NCBI RefSeq assembly: GCF_020085105.1
Contig: NC_058058.1
Span: forward strand, 1,816,751 to 1,880,750
From: Siniperca chuatsi
Taxonomy: Eukaryota; Chordata; Actinopteri; Centrarchiformes; Sinipercidae
Direction: 5' to 3'
DNA length: 64,000 bases
This document shows positions 56,201 through 64,000 of the stretch, piece by piece. A program made the translations under genes and the position numbers. The notes below the pieces were generated by a model. The model was not told where the DNA came from, made no database searches, and worked only from the letters and a program-made list of their open reading frames with translations. How positions within the stretch are numbered: the stretch's first letter is position 1; each line of letters starts with the position of its first letter.

Positions 56201-57641
56201 GTTCTGCTTTTTGATAGCCGCATCGAAGGATAGGGTGGTAGTCGCTCTCAATCGTCAGCTTTATTAAAGATTATTTCCTCATCATGAAATGTATAAAGTG
56301 AATGTGGAATGCTGAGAATTACTAGGAAGGAGGATCTAAGAGGGGAGGAAGAAGAAGATGTAACACGAGAATGATGATGGAGATGGGAAATCACTACCGG
56401 CACCGGAGTCTGTTTGGCCCTTTAGTGTGCAGCGTTGCCTTGCGAGTGCTGAGCTGCGTTTTCTTGTGTTAGTGCTCGTCTTTCTTTGTTCAGTTGTTCT
56501 CAAACTATAGAACTGATTCATAGGATGGCAGCACATTTGAGGATGAGTATATGATTCTCTCCAAACTATAGGTTAACTTTTGTATTTCTAATAATGTTTG
56601 AGAGATTCAGTCAATGCAAGTTTTGCTGATATTTTTTAATGTAAGCAGGAGATATTGTTTTTTGCAGCCTGCAGGTCTTCCTGGACTAAACCTTGTTTGT
56701 CTCTGCGGGTGTGAGCTTTAAGTCTCCCCCCTCCCCCGCCGTCAGTCAGGCAGAGCGTTGACGGGGCCGGATGGTCACGTGATGCCACAGAGGTCATCAG
56801 GTGTCCGGTAGAGGTGGTGTTCAGCTGTAGAGGGCCCCTCAGGGCCCCGGGGTTGATTGACTCGCCCATCCCTCCGTCATTTTATCTTCATTGCAGTCAT
56901 TGTCGCTGTTAGAAGGTGTCGACACTGATGACAGGAGGCCTTTGTTCTGCAGTGGGCCTCCATGTTGTTGCTGTTGTTGGTGGAGGTCTAGGTGGAGGAT
57001 CCAGACTCTCAGACTGAACTCTGTGTGTCTTTGACAACTCCAGGCGATGGTTTGGGATTTATTTGAGATGTTTATAGCAAACTGAATGCTGAGAGGAACA
57101 AGGTTTGGACTTTTGCTTTGGGTTTCCCTGACAGCTCCATCATCCAACAGTAACACAATGGAGCGTTTTCGTACAGCTGGAAGTGGAGGAGTAAGAGAAC
57201 GGAAGACAAAATCAAAGAAGTCAGTCAAAGTGATGGGAAGACGAGGAAGGCAGGACTTTAACTATAGCCTTGAGCCATCTCCAGACATTAAGATGTTTCT
57301 GTGTGATGACCTGCACACACACACACACACACTCTGTCAGATGTCCGGATGGCAGACAAGCGTAAAGAATAGCGTTGTTGACAGCAGAGATAAAGACACA
57401 GGATGACTTCAGCTGACAGATATGAGTATGGAGAACCTGTACTGCCAGTGCTGAATTACAGGTGTAGTTTTTGCATTATGTCAGTGGTTAAATGAGCAAA
57501 CATGCTGCCATGTTAGGGACTACAATTATTATTTTTTGAGTTTTTTTTTTAACTATATTTACTGTTATTTGTCCCATAAAGGTGGGATATATTAATGTGT
57601 TTCTTCTTTCTTACAGCAGCACACTTCAGAACTATGTCTAG
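40830..57641 (+). CDS. CEACAM-like immunoglobulin-superfamily transmembrane gene (whole gene)
   Basis: Coding exons: 40830-40878, 41235-41561, 46072-46235, 46575-46701, 48893-49171, 51352-51630, 52076-52329, 53236-53350 and, tentatively, 57617-57641. The product has a signal peptide (MALFAFKSLLLLLSFI), a V-type N domain without the usual cysteines, four further Ig domains with Cys-Trp-Cys patterns, a transmembrane helix (GAIAGIVIAVLVTLGAAIGLI) and a short basic tail. Cysteine-less N domains followed by C-type domains are the hallmark of the CEACAM family of cell-surface adhesion/recognition glycoproteins. Several NxS/T glycosylation motifs are present. Ig exons are in phase 1, except that domain 2 is split by a phase-0 intron. 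Exon 7 lacks one base, giving a stop at 52198-52200; as written the product ends in Ig5 before the membrane helix. HEPACAM-like membership is a less likely alternative. Confidence 0.78.
41045..41105. repeat. AT palindrome in intron 1 of the Ig gene
   Basis: Positions 41072-41103 form a perfect 32-base inverted repeat (atattatctatata... symmetrical around 41087/41088) inside a longer AT-rich tract. It could extrude as a hairpin, and no function is implied. Confidence 0.8.
41235..41561 (+). CDS. Ig gene exon 2: V-type N domain
   Basis: A 327-nt exon after a C-rich tract and AG. It contains VDAILGRNVTLNTL, FITWNFNDGKTQIHV, GRVSINATNGYLTLRSL and DSGDYSINI. The B- and F-strand cysteines of a normal Ig domain are replaced (Asn-Thr and Ser positions), as in CEACAM N domains. 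Two NxT motifs are present. It ends with the GTAAGT donor at 41562. Confidence 0.85.
43150..43415 (-). repeat. Dispersed repeat R1, copy 2 (minus, partial)
   Basis: On the minus strand it matches 57740-57990 (caagccgtt-type start region, gcggctctcagctccgagcc, ggaggaaatagtgcatttgt, ttggggactattttcagcg). The match is lost beyond about 43150. Confidence 0.65.
43480..43770. repeat. hAT-like MITE remnant
   Basis: Words such as ccccaagatattcagtttat, gagaagctggaaccagcaa and gattaatgaatcat are those of a very common fish repeat with ends like gctgcaactaacgat. A related copy lies at about 63190-63680. The ends are too eroded to define here. Confidence 0.5.
46072..46235 (+). CDS. Ig gene exon 3: first half of Ig domain 2
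   Basis: Starts EPVSTVVIKSDLAEAIEHNS and carries TVVLTCSATGSFLKFTWLNG, so it holds the B-strand Cys and C-strand Trp of the domain. The chosen donor is GTCAGT at 46236, giving KRHTVKD joined to EKTSSTLTI. An alternative donor GTGAAA at 46227 would also keep the frame but shorten the loop. Confidence 0.8.
46575..46701 (+). CDS. Ig gene exon 4: second half of Ig domain 2
   Basis: Encodes EKTSSTLTIAGVLRSDLVGP and IYCTAANNLETHKSAPFNLTVY with the F-strand Cys. It enters in phase 0 after atcacag and leaves in phase 1 at GTAAGT. Splitting one Ig domain over two exons is seen only for this domain in the gene. Confidence 0.83.
46702..48892 (+). other. Intron 4 of the Ig gene; repeats only
   Basis: At about 46990-47165 is one copy of a dispersed repeat whose second copy is at about 59560-59765 (ctcctgtaaca, gcaacagaaccaga, tattccac). 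A (TG)n tract at 48225-48247 leads into dispersed repeat R1 copy 3. About 48640-48760 resembles a hAT-like repeat (gtatcggatcggactctgta). Confidence 0.55.
48225..48580 (-). repeat. Dispersed repeat R1, copy 3 (minus)
   Basis: The minus strand matches 57840-58190 at high identity, including the boundary microsatellite, ttaatagtttctggacaacg and tttggggcagcaggacggtg. It is the closest partner of the copy at 57722-58225. Confidence 0.75.
48893..49171 (+). CDS. Ig gene exon 5: Ig domain 3
   Basis: A 279-nt exon, phase 1 to 1. It contains YGPDEVTITPPNPPQYLRSG, FNLSCSALSSPPATFTWYHG and EDYTCRAQNAK, a full C-type Ig domain with Cys, Trp and Cys. The donor is GTGAGT at 49172. Confidence 0.88.
49172..51351 (+). 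other. Intron 5 of the Ig gene; microsatellites, no gene
   Basis: Contains an ATTT repeat near 49530-49555, a (TG)n tract at 50202-50237 and an (AT)n tract near 50478-50500. No other supported feature is seen. Confidence 0.6.
51352..51630 (+). CDS. Ig gene exon 6: Ig domain 4
   Basis: A 279-nt exon, phase 1 to 1, starting KAISGATVTGPTATLIAGNS. It has ANLSCQAAVGTVTTRTWMKD and DNGEYVCQLTNNINTEKAS, a complete Ig domain. The donor is GTGAGT at 51631. Confidence 0.88.
52076..52329 (+). CDS. Ig gene exon 7: Ig domain 5, one base short
   Basis: The exon is 254 nt; every other whole-domain exon is a multiple of three. It begins YGPEAAMVKGETQVEVNEQV and TLTCSAASVPP. After the run of five C at 52162-52166 the frame shifts and meets a TGA at 52198-52200. 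In the next frame the domain continues normally with NFTWKFNG and DSGMYTCEAHNAVTGKTTTY to the GTAAGA donor. One missing C explains both the length and the shift. Confidence 0.8.
53236..53350 (+). CDS. Ig gene exon 8: transmembrane segment
   Basis: Encodes AEGTLDGLSDGAIAGIVIAV, then LVTLGAAIGLIIYCRQKVP, a single hydrophobic helix followed by basic residues. The acceptor is a tandem cagcag, so splicing three bases later (53239) would drop one residue. It leaves in phase 2 at GTAAGT (53351). Confidence 0.82.
53351..57616 (+). other. Intron 8 of the Ig gene (tentative), with a MITE
   Basis: A 4.3-kb stretch without a recognisable exon of its own. It contains the MITE at 54243-54643. A short CA tract lies at 57311-57331. 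Frames at 56839-57228 and 57086-57406 have no domain. Confidence 0.45.
54243..54643. mobile_element. Non-autonomous DNA transposon with 22-bp inverted ends
   Basis: The left end ggccagatgtatgtggacac and the complement of the right end (gagtgtccgcatacgtttgg) agree at all but three positions of 22. Internal words (cacaaagttggaagaacac, agatttcccttcactggaac) are those of a common fish DNA transposon that normally encodes a transposase. Only about 400 bp remains. Confidence 0.7.
57617..57641 (+). CDS. Ig gene exon 9 (candidate): cytoplasmic tail and stop
   Basis: A pyrimidine-rich tract and ttacag precede this short exon. Joined in phase 2 to exon 8 it gives KVPSTLQNYV and a TAG at 57639-57641. 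The acceptor is again a tandem cagcag. It is the best candidate I see, but a 25-nt exon 4.3 kb away needs transcript support; a longer alternative tail elsewhere is possible. Confidence 0.4.
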
Positions 57642-57721
57642 TTTAACTTTTTAAAGTGCACCTGTCCCACAGTTTCTCTCCACGTTTCTCCTTGGCTGGT
57701 GGTATTCTGTGTTTTTCGGAT

Positions 57722-58164
57722 TGTCAACAAATCCCATGTTGCAGACCCAAACCAACAACGTGTCAGTCCGTCTCTTAATACTTTCTGACGTCCTGTCTGT
57801 GGCTCTCGGCCGAGCCCGTTGGTTCCTACTGAAGACTTTTCTATTTTAAAACAAATATATAGTTTCCTGTTTAAAAAGGCTCAGTCATTTCCTCAAACAG
57901 CTGCTCGCTGTAGTTTTAATCAGACTAACAGGAGGAAATAGTGCGTTTGTTGGGGACTACTTTAAGCGGCGGATGAATCCACATGTGGTGCTGTAGTGAG
58001 TGTTTGGGGCAGCAGGACGGTGTGTGTGGGGCTGAGTCAGAATAAACTACAGTGTGTGTGTTCATGGTGATGAGGGAACATGTCACTCAGTGCAACAGAG
58101 CGGCTCGCTGATGTGTTTTAATAGTTTCTGGACAACGATGGAGGAAGAAGATCCATCAGGCTGT

Positions 58165-58225
<61 letters not shown>
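57722..58225 (+). repeat. Dispersed repeat R1, copy 4 (plus, fullest) ending in (CA)n
   Basis: The fullest of the four copies. It runs from ttgtcaacaaatcccatgtt to a CA microsatellite (58166-58225). The microsatellite at this end is shared with the 48-kb copy, so it belongs to the element. No coding sequence is seen. Confidence 0.75.
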
Positions 58226-58228
<3 letters not shown>

Positions 58229-60804
58229 AGCAGATACGTTCAGTGCTGCGTCTTTTCTTCGGATAAAGAAGAAAAATATAGAGCACCACCAGACTTAATA
58301 CCTTAATAAAAAAAAAAGTGTATTACTTCCCAGCCACAGAAAATATTAGTTTCTGATTGGCTGGCAAGTGCCTACAGTTAAATCACCTATGCAGAAGGTG
58401 TTTGAATCTGCAGGTAATCATTTTGCACCAGGACATCTTGTTGTACATAATCACATACACTATCATCGTAGAAAAGGTTTCAGTCGTAGTCGTCTGCACA
58501 CTGATTTCAGAATCAAGACGTTTCAGCTCCCATCCGGAAGTCATTCTCAATTGTGAAAATGTACTGAGAACTCAGAAATTTATACACAATTTATACACAT
58601 ACTCTATCCACTGTGACCTGTGGAGTTATTAAAAAATAACGCGCAACATGGAGGCAGTTTACATTACATCCCATTCATTTCATGCTTTTGTCCAAAGCAA
58701 CACACTTTCTTTTCTTCCATACAAACCCATCAGCAGCAATTTGAGGTGCAGTGTCTCGCTCAAGGGACTGACCCACCAACAATGAATGAATGGCTGTGGA
58801 TTATTTTTCGTAACTGCACAGATCAAAGTATATTATCCTGTTTATATCATAGCCACTTGAATATATCTTGTATCTCTAAATGTAAGTTATCTGTTGGCAC
58901 TGTTCTTATCAAACTGGTAACAAACGTTATTCCTGTGAGAAGCTGATCTGAAAGCCTTCTAGCTACAGGGTTTTCTTTAAAAGCAAAAATGACCTCACTA
59001 CACAACAATGTTCTTGTCCTGAAGGTCTAAAACTAAAACCAGTTCCCTTCAGGTTTAAAATGTCACACACCTGTTGCATTGTGGCATGGGAGAGGGACCC
59101 AGAGATCAAAACAACGATCTCGTCCTCTGATAATCAGCCAGGGGCCCGCATGAACTTTAAATGGGGGGAAAAAGGAATTAGCAGATTCAGCTGCAGGTGA
59201 AGACAGAAAGTTTGGAGGAAAAGCAAAGTCTCAACTCGTACAACGCACTAAAACCACCTGCCCCAAGCATGCCGATCCATGTCTGAGAAAACCTGGTGCA
59301 ATCAAACAGTCAGGACCGGTATGCAACAATTACTCATCGGAGGGCTCTTAAAAAGCCCCCCACAAACGACAGCGAAGGGAAACACAGATTAATCAAGCAG
59401 CGCACTTGCATTTACTGTGAGGTGTGGGAGAAACTTTAAGAGCAGTTCCATCATGTTTATTTACTCCAAACCAAAATCTGCCCTACTGTCCATCCTTTTA
59501 AACATTCTTATATTTCCTCGGTGATATGTTATTATGCAAAAGCCTACTGGATATGATTTTATTTATAGAGTACTCCACTGATTTAGCATCACACTCCTGT
59601 AACACTGTCAGACTCACCGGGGGGGGAAAAAGGACGCAGCAGAACCAGATATATCAGAGATATCGTCTTTTTTTTTTATTCCACACATTCTTCTTCCTTG
59701 TGAAAAGCGGGTGCCTACATTACCCACAATGCAACTCGACCGCAGACAGTTCAGTTGGAGATTCAGGTGTGTTATGCTAGTAGCGGCTAATGTAGCCTGG
59801 AGCCTGCAGCAGAGGTGAGCAGATTGTCTTGTTGATTGCTGAAGTGGTGTAACATCCCATCAAAAGCAACAGCTGCAAATAATCAGCTAAAACTATTCGA
59901 AATATTGCTCTAGATGACATATTGTTCATCATTCACATTTATGGCTTGTGCAGTCATTTCCAAATGTGGATCAGAAGGTGTGCGTCTCTGTCTCCGGACC
60001 ACAGTCATGAGTAACAGGCTGCTCTGAGCCAACTTAACGGACCGATGGGGCTCTCTGACGTTTAGGAGTGTTTCCATTTCAAAAGAAATGTGATAAATAG
60101 GTTTTATTGTCATGTTTGGGAGTAAGGACTATGTTTATGTTTCACTCCGAAATGTCACGTTTAGCAGATTGATAAAGCACAGGCCCAGAGCTCCATCTTT
60201 CTGCTATAGGAGCAGTCTTGACATTTTTGGAAAGCACACTTATTCGCTTTCTTGCTGAGAGTTAGATGTTCAGATTGATAGTTAGTTATTGTTAGCTTAG
60301 CTTAGCATAAAGACTGGAAACAAGGGGAAGCAGCTAGCCAACCCTCTGTCCAAAGGTAACAAAATCCACCTGGCAGCACCTCTGAAGCTCACTGATTCAC
60401 ATGCTTTATCTCGTTTGTTTAATCTGTTAAGAAAACAAAGTGTAAAAATTACAATTTGCCAATTTGCCATTTTGCTATTTCTTGGCCGGGCACAGTGATG
60501 TCCTGGAGTCTCGTTGTGTAACATGTTTCATGGAAACTGTAGCTGTTTGGTTTTTTTTTAATCTTTAGTGGACAAAACCACTAAAGATTTTGGTTCGAAA
60601 CATCAGGACACAGCAATAAAACAGAAGTTTGCAGAAGACACACAGTGTGTGTGTGTGTGGTACTACAGTAATAACAAGATTATCTCTCCGCAGATGATTG
60701 TACAGGTGTAATGTGCTGTATACAGTAGCATCACAAGACAATCACCTCACAAAACCTCAGACTCACTACACTAACTATTCTCTAGTTGAACTGTTTACAT
60801 GAGG

Positions 60805-60805
<1 letters not shown>
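58226..60805. other. Downstream of the Ig gene; dispersed repeats, no gene
   Basis: About 58460-58580 is the second copy of the repeat in the intron of gene 3 (29865-29965). About 59560-59765 is the second copy of the repeat at 46990-47165. No coding region or RNA gene is recognised. Confidence 0.5.

Positions 60806-60890
<85 letters not shown>
60806..60890. repeat. (CA)n microsatellite, 85 bp
   Basis: Uninterrupted CA repeat of about 42 units. Confidence 0.97.
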
Positions 60891-60893
<3 letters not shown>

Positions 60894-63189
60894 CTTCCCT
60901 CTTGTTGAACCTGGCCTCGTCTCTGTCTGTGTGGGTTTCCGTATTTTGAAAACAGTCTGACTGCATTCTTTCAGTCGGCTGTCAATCACAGGCAGGAAGA
61001 CTCCGCCTCCTCCTCAGTGACGGGGCGGGGGGAGTTTCGGGGAGGGAGGTTTGTGTCGCTGCCCGCAGTTTGATGCTTTCATATGCAACCGTTCTGATTT
61101 GAGTTATACTCCCATTTTCAGGTGAACTGATCCCTCAGTGGCTTTCCTCTCAAGCATGTTATAATGATCGTGATTTAGGATTAGCATTCCCAAACACGAT
61201 CAGTGTATCATATCACATGATGTAGTAGTTCTTATTTAGGTTTTTTTGTATACTACCATTACCACAGCCGATATAACTAAGCCAGTGGTTTCTCAACCTT
61301 CTTGGTTTACGTTAAAACAAAGCTACCTGCAGCAGCTCGTCTCTGGTTGCAGATGTCTCAGTTATGAGCAGTTCAACCAAAGAGGGATTTTTATCTGAAT
61401 AACAACTATCCAGTAATTCACAAGGAAAGAAAATAGAGGAACGTCTGAGAATCATTGCACAACCCCTCAGATGAGTTTAATGTCAGCAGAGGAACTAGCC
61501 TGCGACCCAGCAGACTTCTGCTTCACCAGTTTGACAGTTGGAGACATTTGCTTGTTTGGAGCTGGAGGGGAATCCGCCTGCTCGTCCCCTCGTGGCTCAC
61601 ATTACCCAGAGTGCCTGCATTTATTCATCAAGCACAAACTTTGAATTTCATCTTGCAGAAAAAATGACATGAAAACAAGCCTGACTTCACCCTGTAATTT
61701 AACTTAATGAATTCATTCTGTGGTCGTTCTGTAATCTGATAAATTGAGATAAAAGCTTTATTTTTAAATAATTACAGGGAACTGCTGAATATAACACGAC
61801 TGCTGAGATACATGTATATTGTTTGTGTCAGTAGCCACCTGTATGGGGATTTTCATGTTTTTTTTCTTATTGCTTTCAAAACCAGTTAAATGAACTGGGC
61901 AAAGCTTGGGCGCTAATCTAAAATGCATGCTTTTCTTTTTTGGAAAAAAAAAGCATTTCATGGAAAACCAGTCCGACCTCGTCTGCAGAGTCATCGCAGA
62001 CTGCCTCTGATTAAAGATCCTTCCTAGATCTCCTCTTCTTGACGCTGCGTTCAGAAAAACAAGCTGCCGGCTGGGAAAGCCCGTTCACGTCACACCCCTC
62101 GGTTATAATTACACGGTGGATATTGAGGAATTTTTTTGCTGTCTCCAAATCTTTCACCAAGCTTAATTAGCCCCAGAAATGCATCAGCAGATGACAAACA
62201 TGCCACCGAAGGGCTTTTATCCGCAGTAATGCAGCCAGAGCTACTTGTGAAATGTGACGGACCTTTGCTGTGGCAGAGATGAAAATATTTGAGATGTTGT
62301 AATGGTTTCAACATGTGAGAACTGCTCCTGAACATTCTCCTAGCCCGAACATGCCCCCCCGAACCAACGCGCTTCAGCCACGGATGTATTAAAAAGCTGA
62401 TACGGCGCCACCACGCAGCTTTGCTGCTGGTTTGTCCCAGTGGCCACTCGCTGTATTGCGACCATAAAGAAACGGCCCAAAGAGCATTTTCCTCCTAGAT
62501 CTCCATTATGAAAGACACGTCTGAAAGTGCAAACATGGTCCATTATTACTCTCTAAAAAATAGTTTTATAGTTGTAAAACAGTAGTATTACAGTACTACT
62601 ACTGTAGTATTTCTACGTCCCAGGGTGCGTCGCATTTTCTGGGGTCTAGAGGACAGAACTGCTGGATTGTCTCTGGAAAAAGGAAACGCAGTAAAATGGG
62701 AGCAGGACCCACAGACAGTGTAATAACGGGGCTGTGCATCTGCTAGCAAAGTGGATTTAGTGTTAGCTCTGAAGCATCGTGGCCTCGGCTTCAGTTGTGT
62801 ATGAGAAGGGACCGGCCTTTGTGTCCTAACAGGAGTTTTTCTGCTAACGAGGGCGAGGCCCGTGTTGCAGAGAATGGCAGGAATGTCACTGTCATGTCTG
62901 CACTCGTCTCCTTCAGCTCACATTTGTGTCGCTGCTCAGCTCTTCTTTATCTCTCCTCAGCCCTCCAGTTTCTCTTTTATCTTCTTGTTTTATCTGATTT
63001 CAGTGTTTTTCTACACAATCAATCCACAGCAGTTTCTTCCTTTTTCTCTGTTACCTGGAAAAACTCATTTTCACTTCTTCTCATATTGTTAGGTGCAGCG
63101 ATACTGGAACATTACAGTAAGTGTTAAACATTTATTTATCGGGGCTCTTTTCAAAACAATGAGAGTCAATGATTTGCTTTAAAGAATAG
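60891..63189. other. No feature recognised
   Basis: Open frames up to 110 codons occur, but none shows a known domain, a start context with flanking splice sites, or similarity to other parts of the window. Confidence 0.4.
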
Positions 63190-63680
63190 AAAAGCAAATA
63201 ATTGCTTTCATTGTCAATTAGCCAATTATTTTCTCAATTAATCCATTAATCACTGACTATAAAATGTGAAAAAATAGTGAATTTCCCAGAATCCAAAGCG
63301 GTGTCTTTAAATGATTTGTTTTGTTTGACACATGCCGTTACATTCAGTAGAAGTTTTGGCATTTCTGCTTGCTAAATGATTAATTGACAAATCAAAATTG
63401 TTGCCGATTAACTTTCTGTAGAGGTGCAACAGATTACATAACTTAACAAAATGAATTGGTAGCTAATATGATAATTGATTAATCGTGAACAAAAACGTCA
63501 TCACTGAATAAAACAAAATCCGAATGACGCTGAGCGTCTCTGGGTTTTGGACAAAGACTTTTGACGACGTCGTGTTCGGTGCAACTGTTTGACGATTCAT
63601 AGACCACGTGATTAATCGAGAAAACAATTGGCAGGTTAATCGATAATGACGATAATCATCAGTTGCAGCCTTAATTTTCT
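63190..63680. repeat. hAT-like MITE remnant (second copy)
   Basis: Words such as attttctcaattaatccatt, gaggtgcaac, gataatcatcagttgcagcc belong to the common fish repeat also seen at 43480-43770. It may be two fragments side by side, since the terminal gtgcaac-like word occurs internally at about 63422. Confidence 0.5.
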
Positions 63681-64000
63681 CATGATTGACTAATGAAATA
63701 ACTGACTAATCGGTTCAGTTGTAAATCTTGAACGATGGTACTGCATGTCGCCTTTTAAGGCAAAACAAAATGACAAAGGTAGTTACTGTTGTATACCAAG
63801 ACGAACCATTCATTTCACCTCTGCTCCCCGAAATCCCCAAAACTGAGTTACATTTCAAAGCATCCGGCGACGGTTATCTTCATACAGTCTAACGAGGTCC
63901 AGTCACTAGAAACAAAAAAGGGACCGAGATCAACAAAATGGCAGCTACATTTTTGTCTCCTAACAGCAGCTCCAGACAAAACAAACATGGCTCCACCCTG

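Noticed and set aside
62795..63127. 110-codon plus-strand frame near the right end
   Set aside because: Hydrophobic composition from a pyrimidine-rich stretch; no domain, exon structure or similarity within the window.

Overview
The window looks like nuclear DNA of a ray-finned (teleost, probably percomorph) fish. Genes are split by GT-AG introns, dinucleotide microsatellites and decayed LINEs are abundant, and several non-autonomous DNA transposons of types common in teleosts are present. There is no bacterial, plasmid or organellar signature. All exon models below were built by eye from reading frame, splice sites and comparison between copies inside the window.

Left part, about 1-36 kb: a cluster of C2H2 zinc-finger genes of one family. 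Each intact gene has two coding exons. A short exon 1 encodes an N-terminal helical module. A large exon 2 encodes an acidic linker ([10 protein letters not shown] and VKSEE motifs) followed by an array of C2H2 fingers. Four copies read as intact: gene 1 (minus, exons 8587-8779 and 5012-6174), gene 2 (minus, 26005-26197 and 23397-24664), gene 3 (plus, 28972-29143 and 30104-31029) and gene 4 (plus, 34055-34091 and 34204-35198). Around them are a lone exon 1 whose gene leaves the window on the left (1502-1673), a frameshifted copy (13596-14884, probable exon 1 at 19841-19877), a decayed finger array (about 12500-13222), a broken exon 1 (9301-9414) and an orphan copy of the family's upstream region (35538-35978). 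The picture is a birth-and-death cluster. Its introns and spacers are filled with CR1/L2-like and I-like LINE fragments and MITEs.

Middle, about 36-40.6 kb: a repeat-rich boundary. It holds a relic of the first exon of the downstream Ig gene (about 36775-36960), an I-like LINE interrupted by a younger LINE with a 17-bp target-site duplication, an inverted pair of LINE fragments, and a 570-bp CAG/GAG compound triplet array.

Right part, about 40.8-57.6 kb: one plus-strand immunoglobulin-superfamily gene of CEACAM type. Its layout is signal peptide, cysteine-less V-type N domain, four further Ig domains, a transmembrane helix and a short tail. Eight coding exons are clear and a ninth, terminal exon is proposed at 57617-57641. 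The fifth Ig exon lacks one base in a C run, which breaks the frame. This is either an assembly error or a real truncating allele. From 57.7 kb to the right end I see only repeats, microsatellites and unassigned sequence.

The zinc-finger proteins would act in the nucleus as sequence-specific DNA binders, with likely SUMO-acceptor motifs in the linker. The Ig protein would act at the cell surface in adhesion or recognition. I see no functional link between the two groups beyond adjacency.
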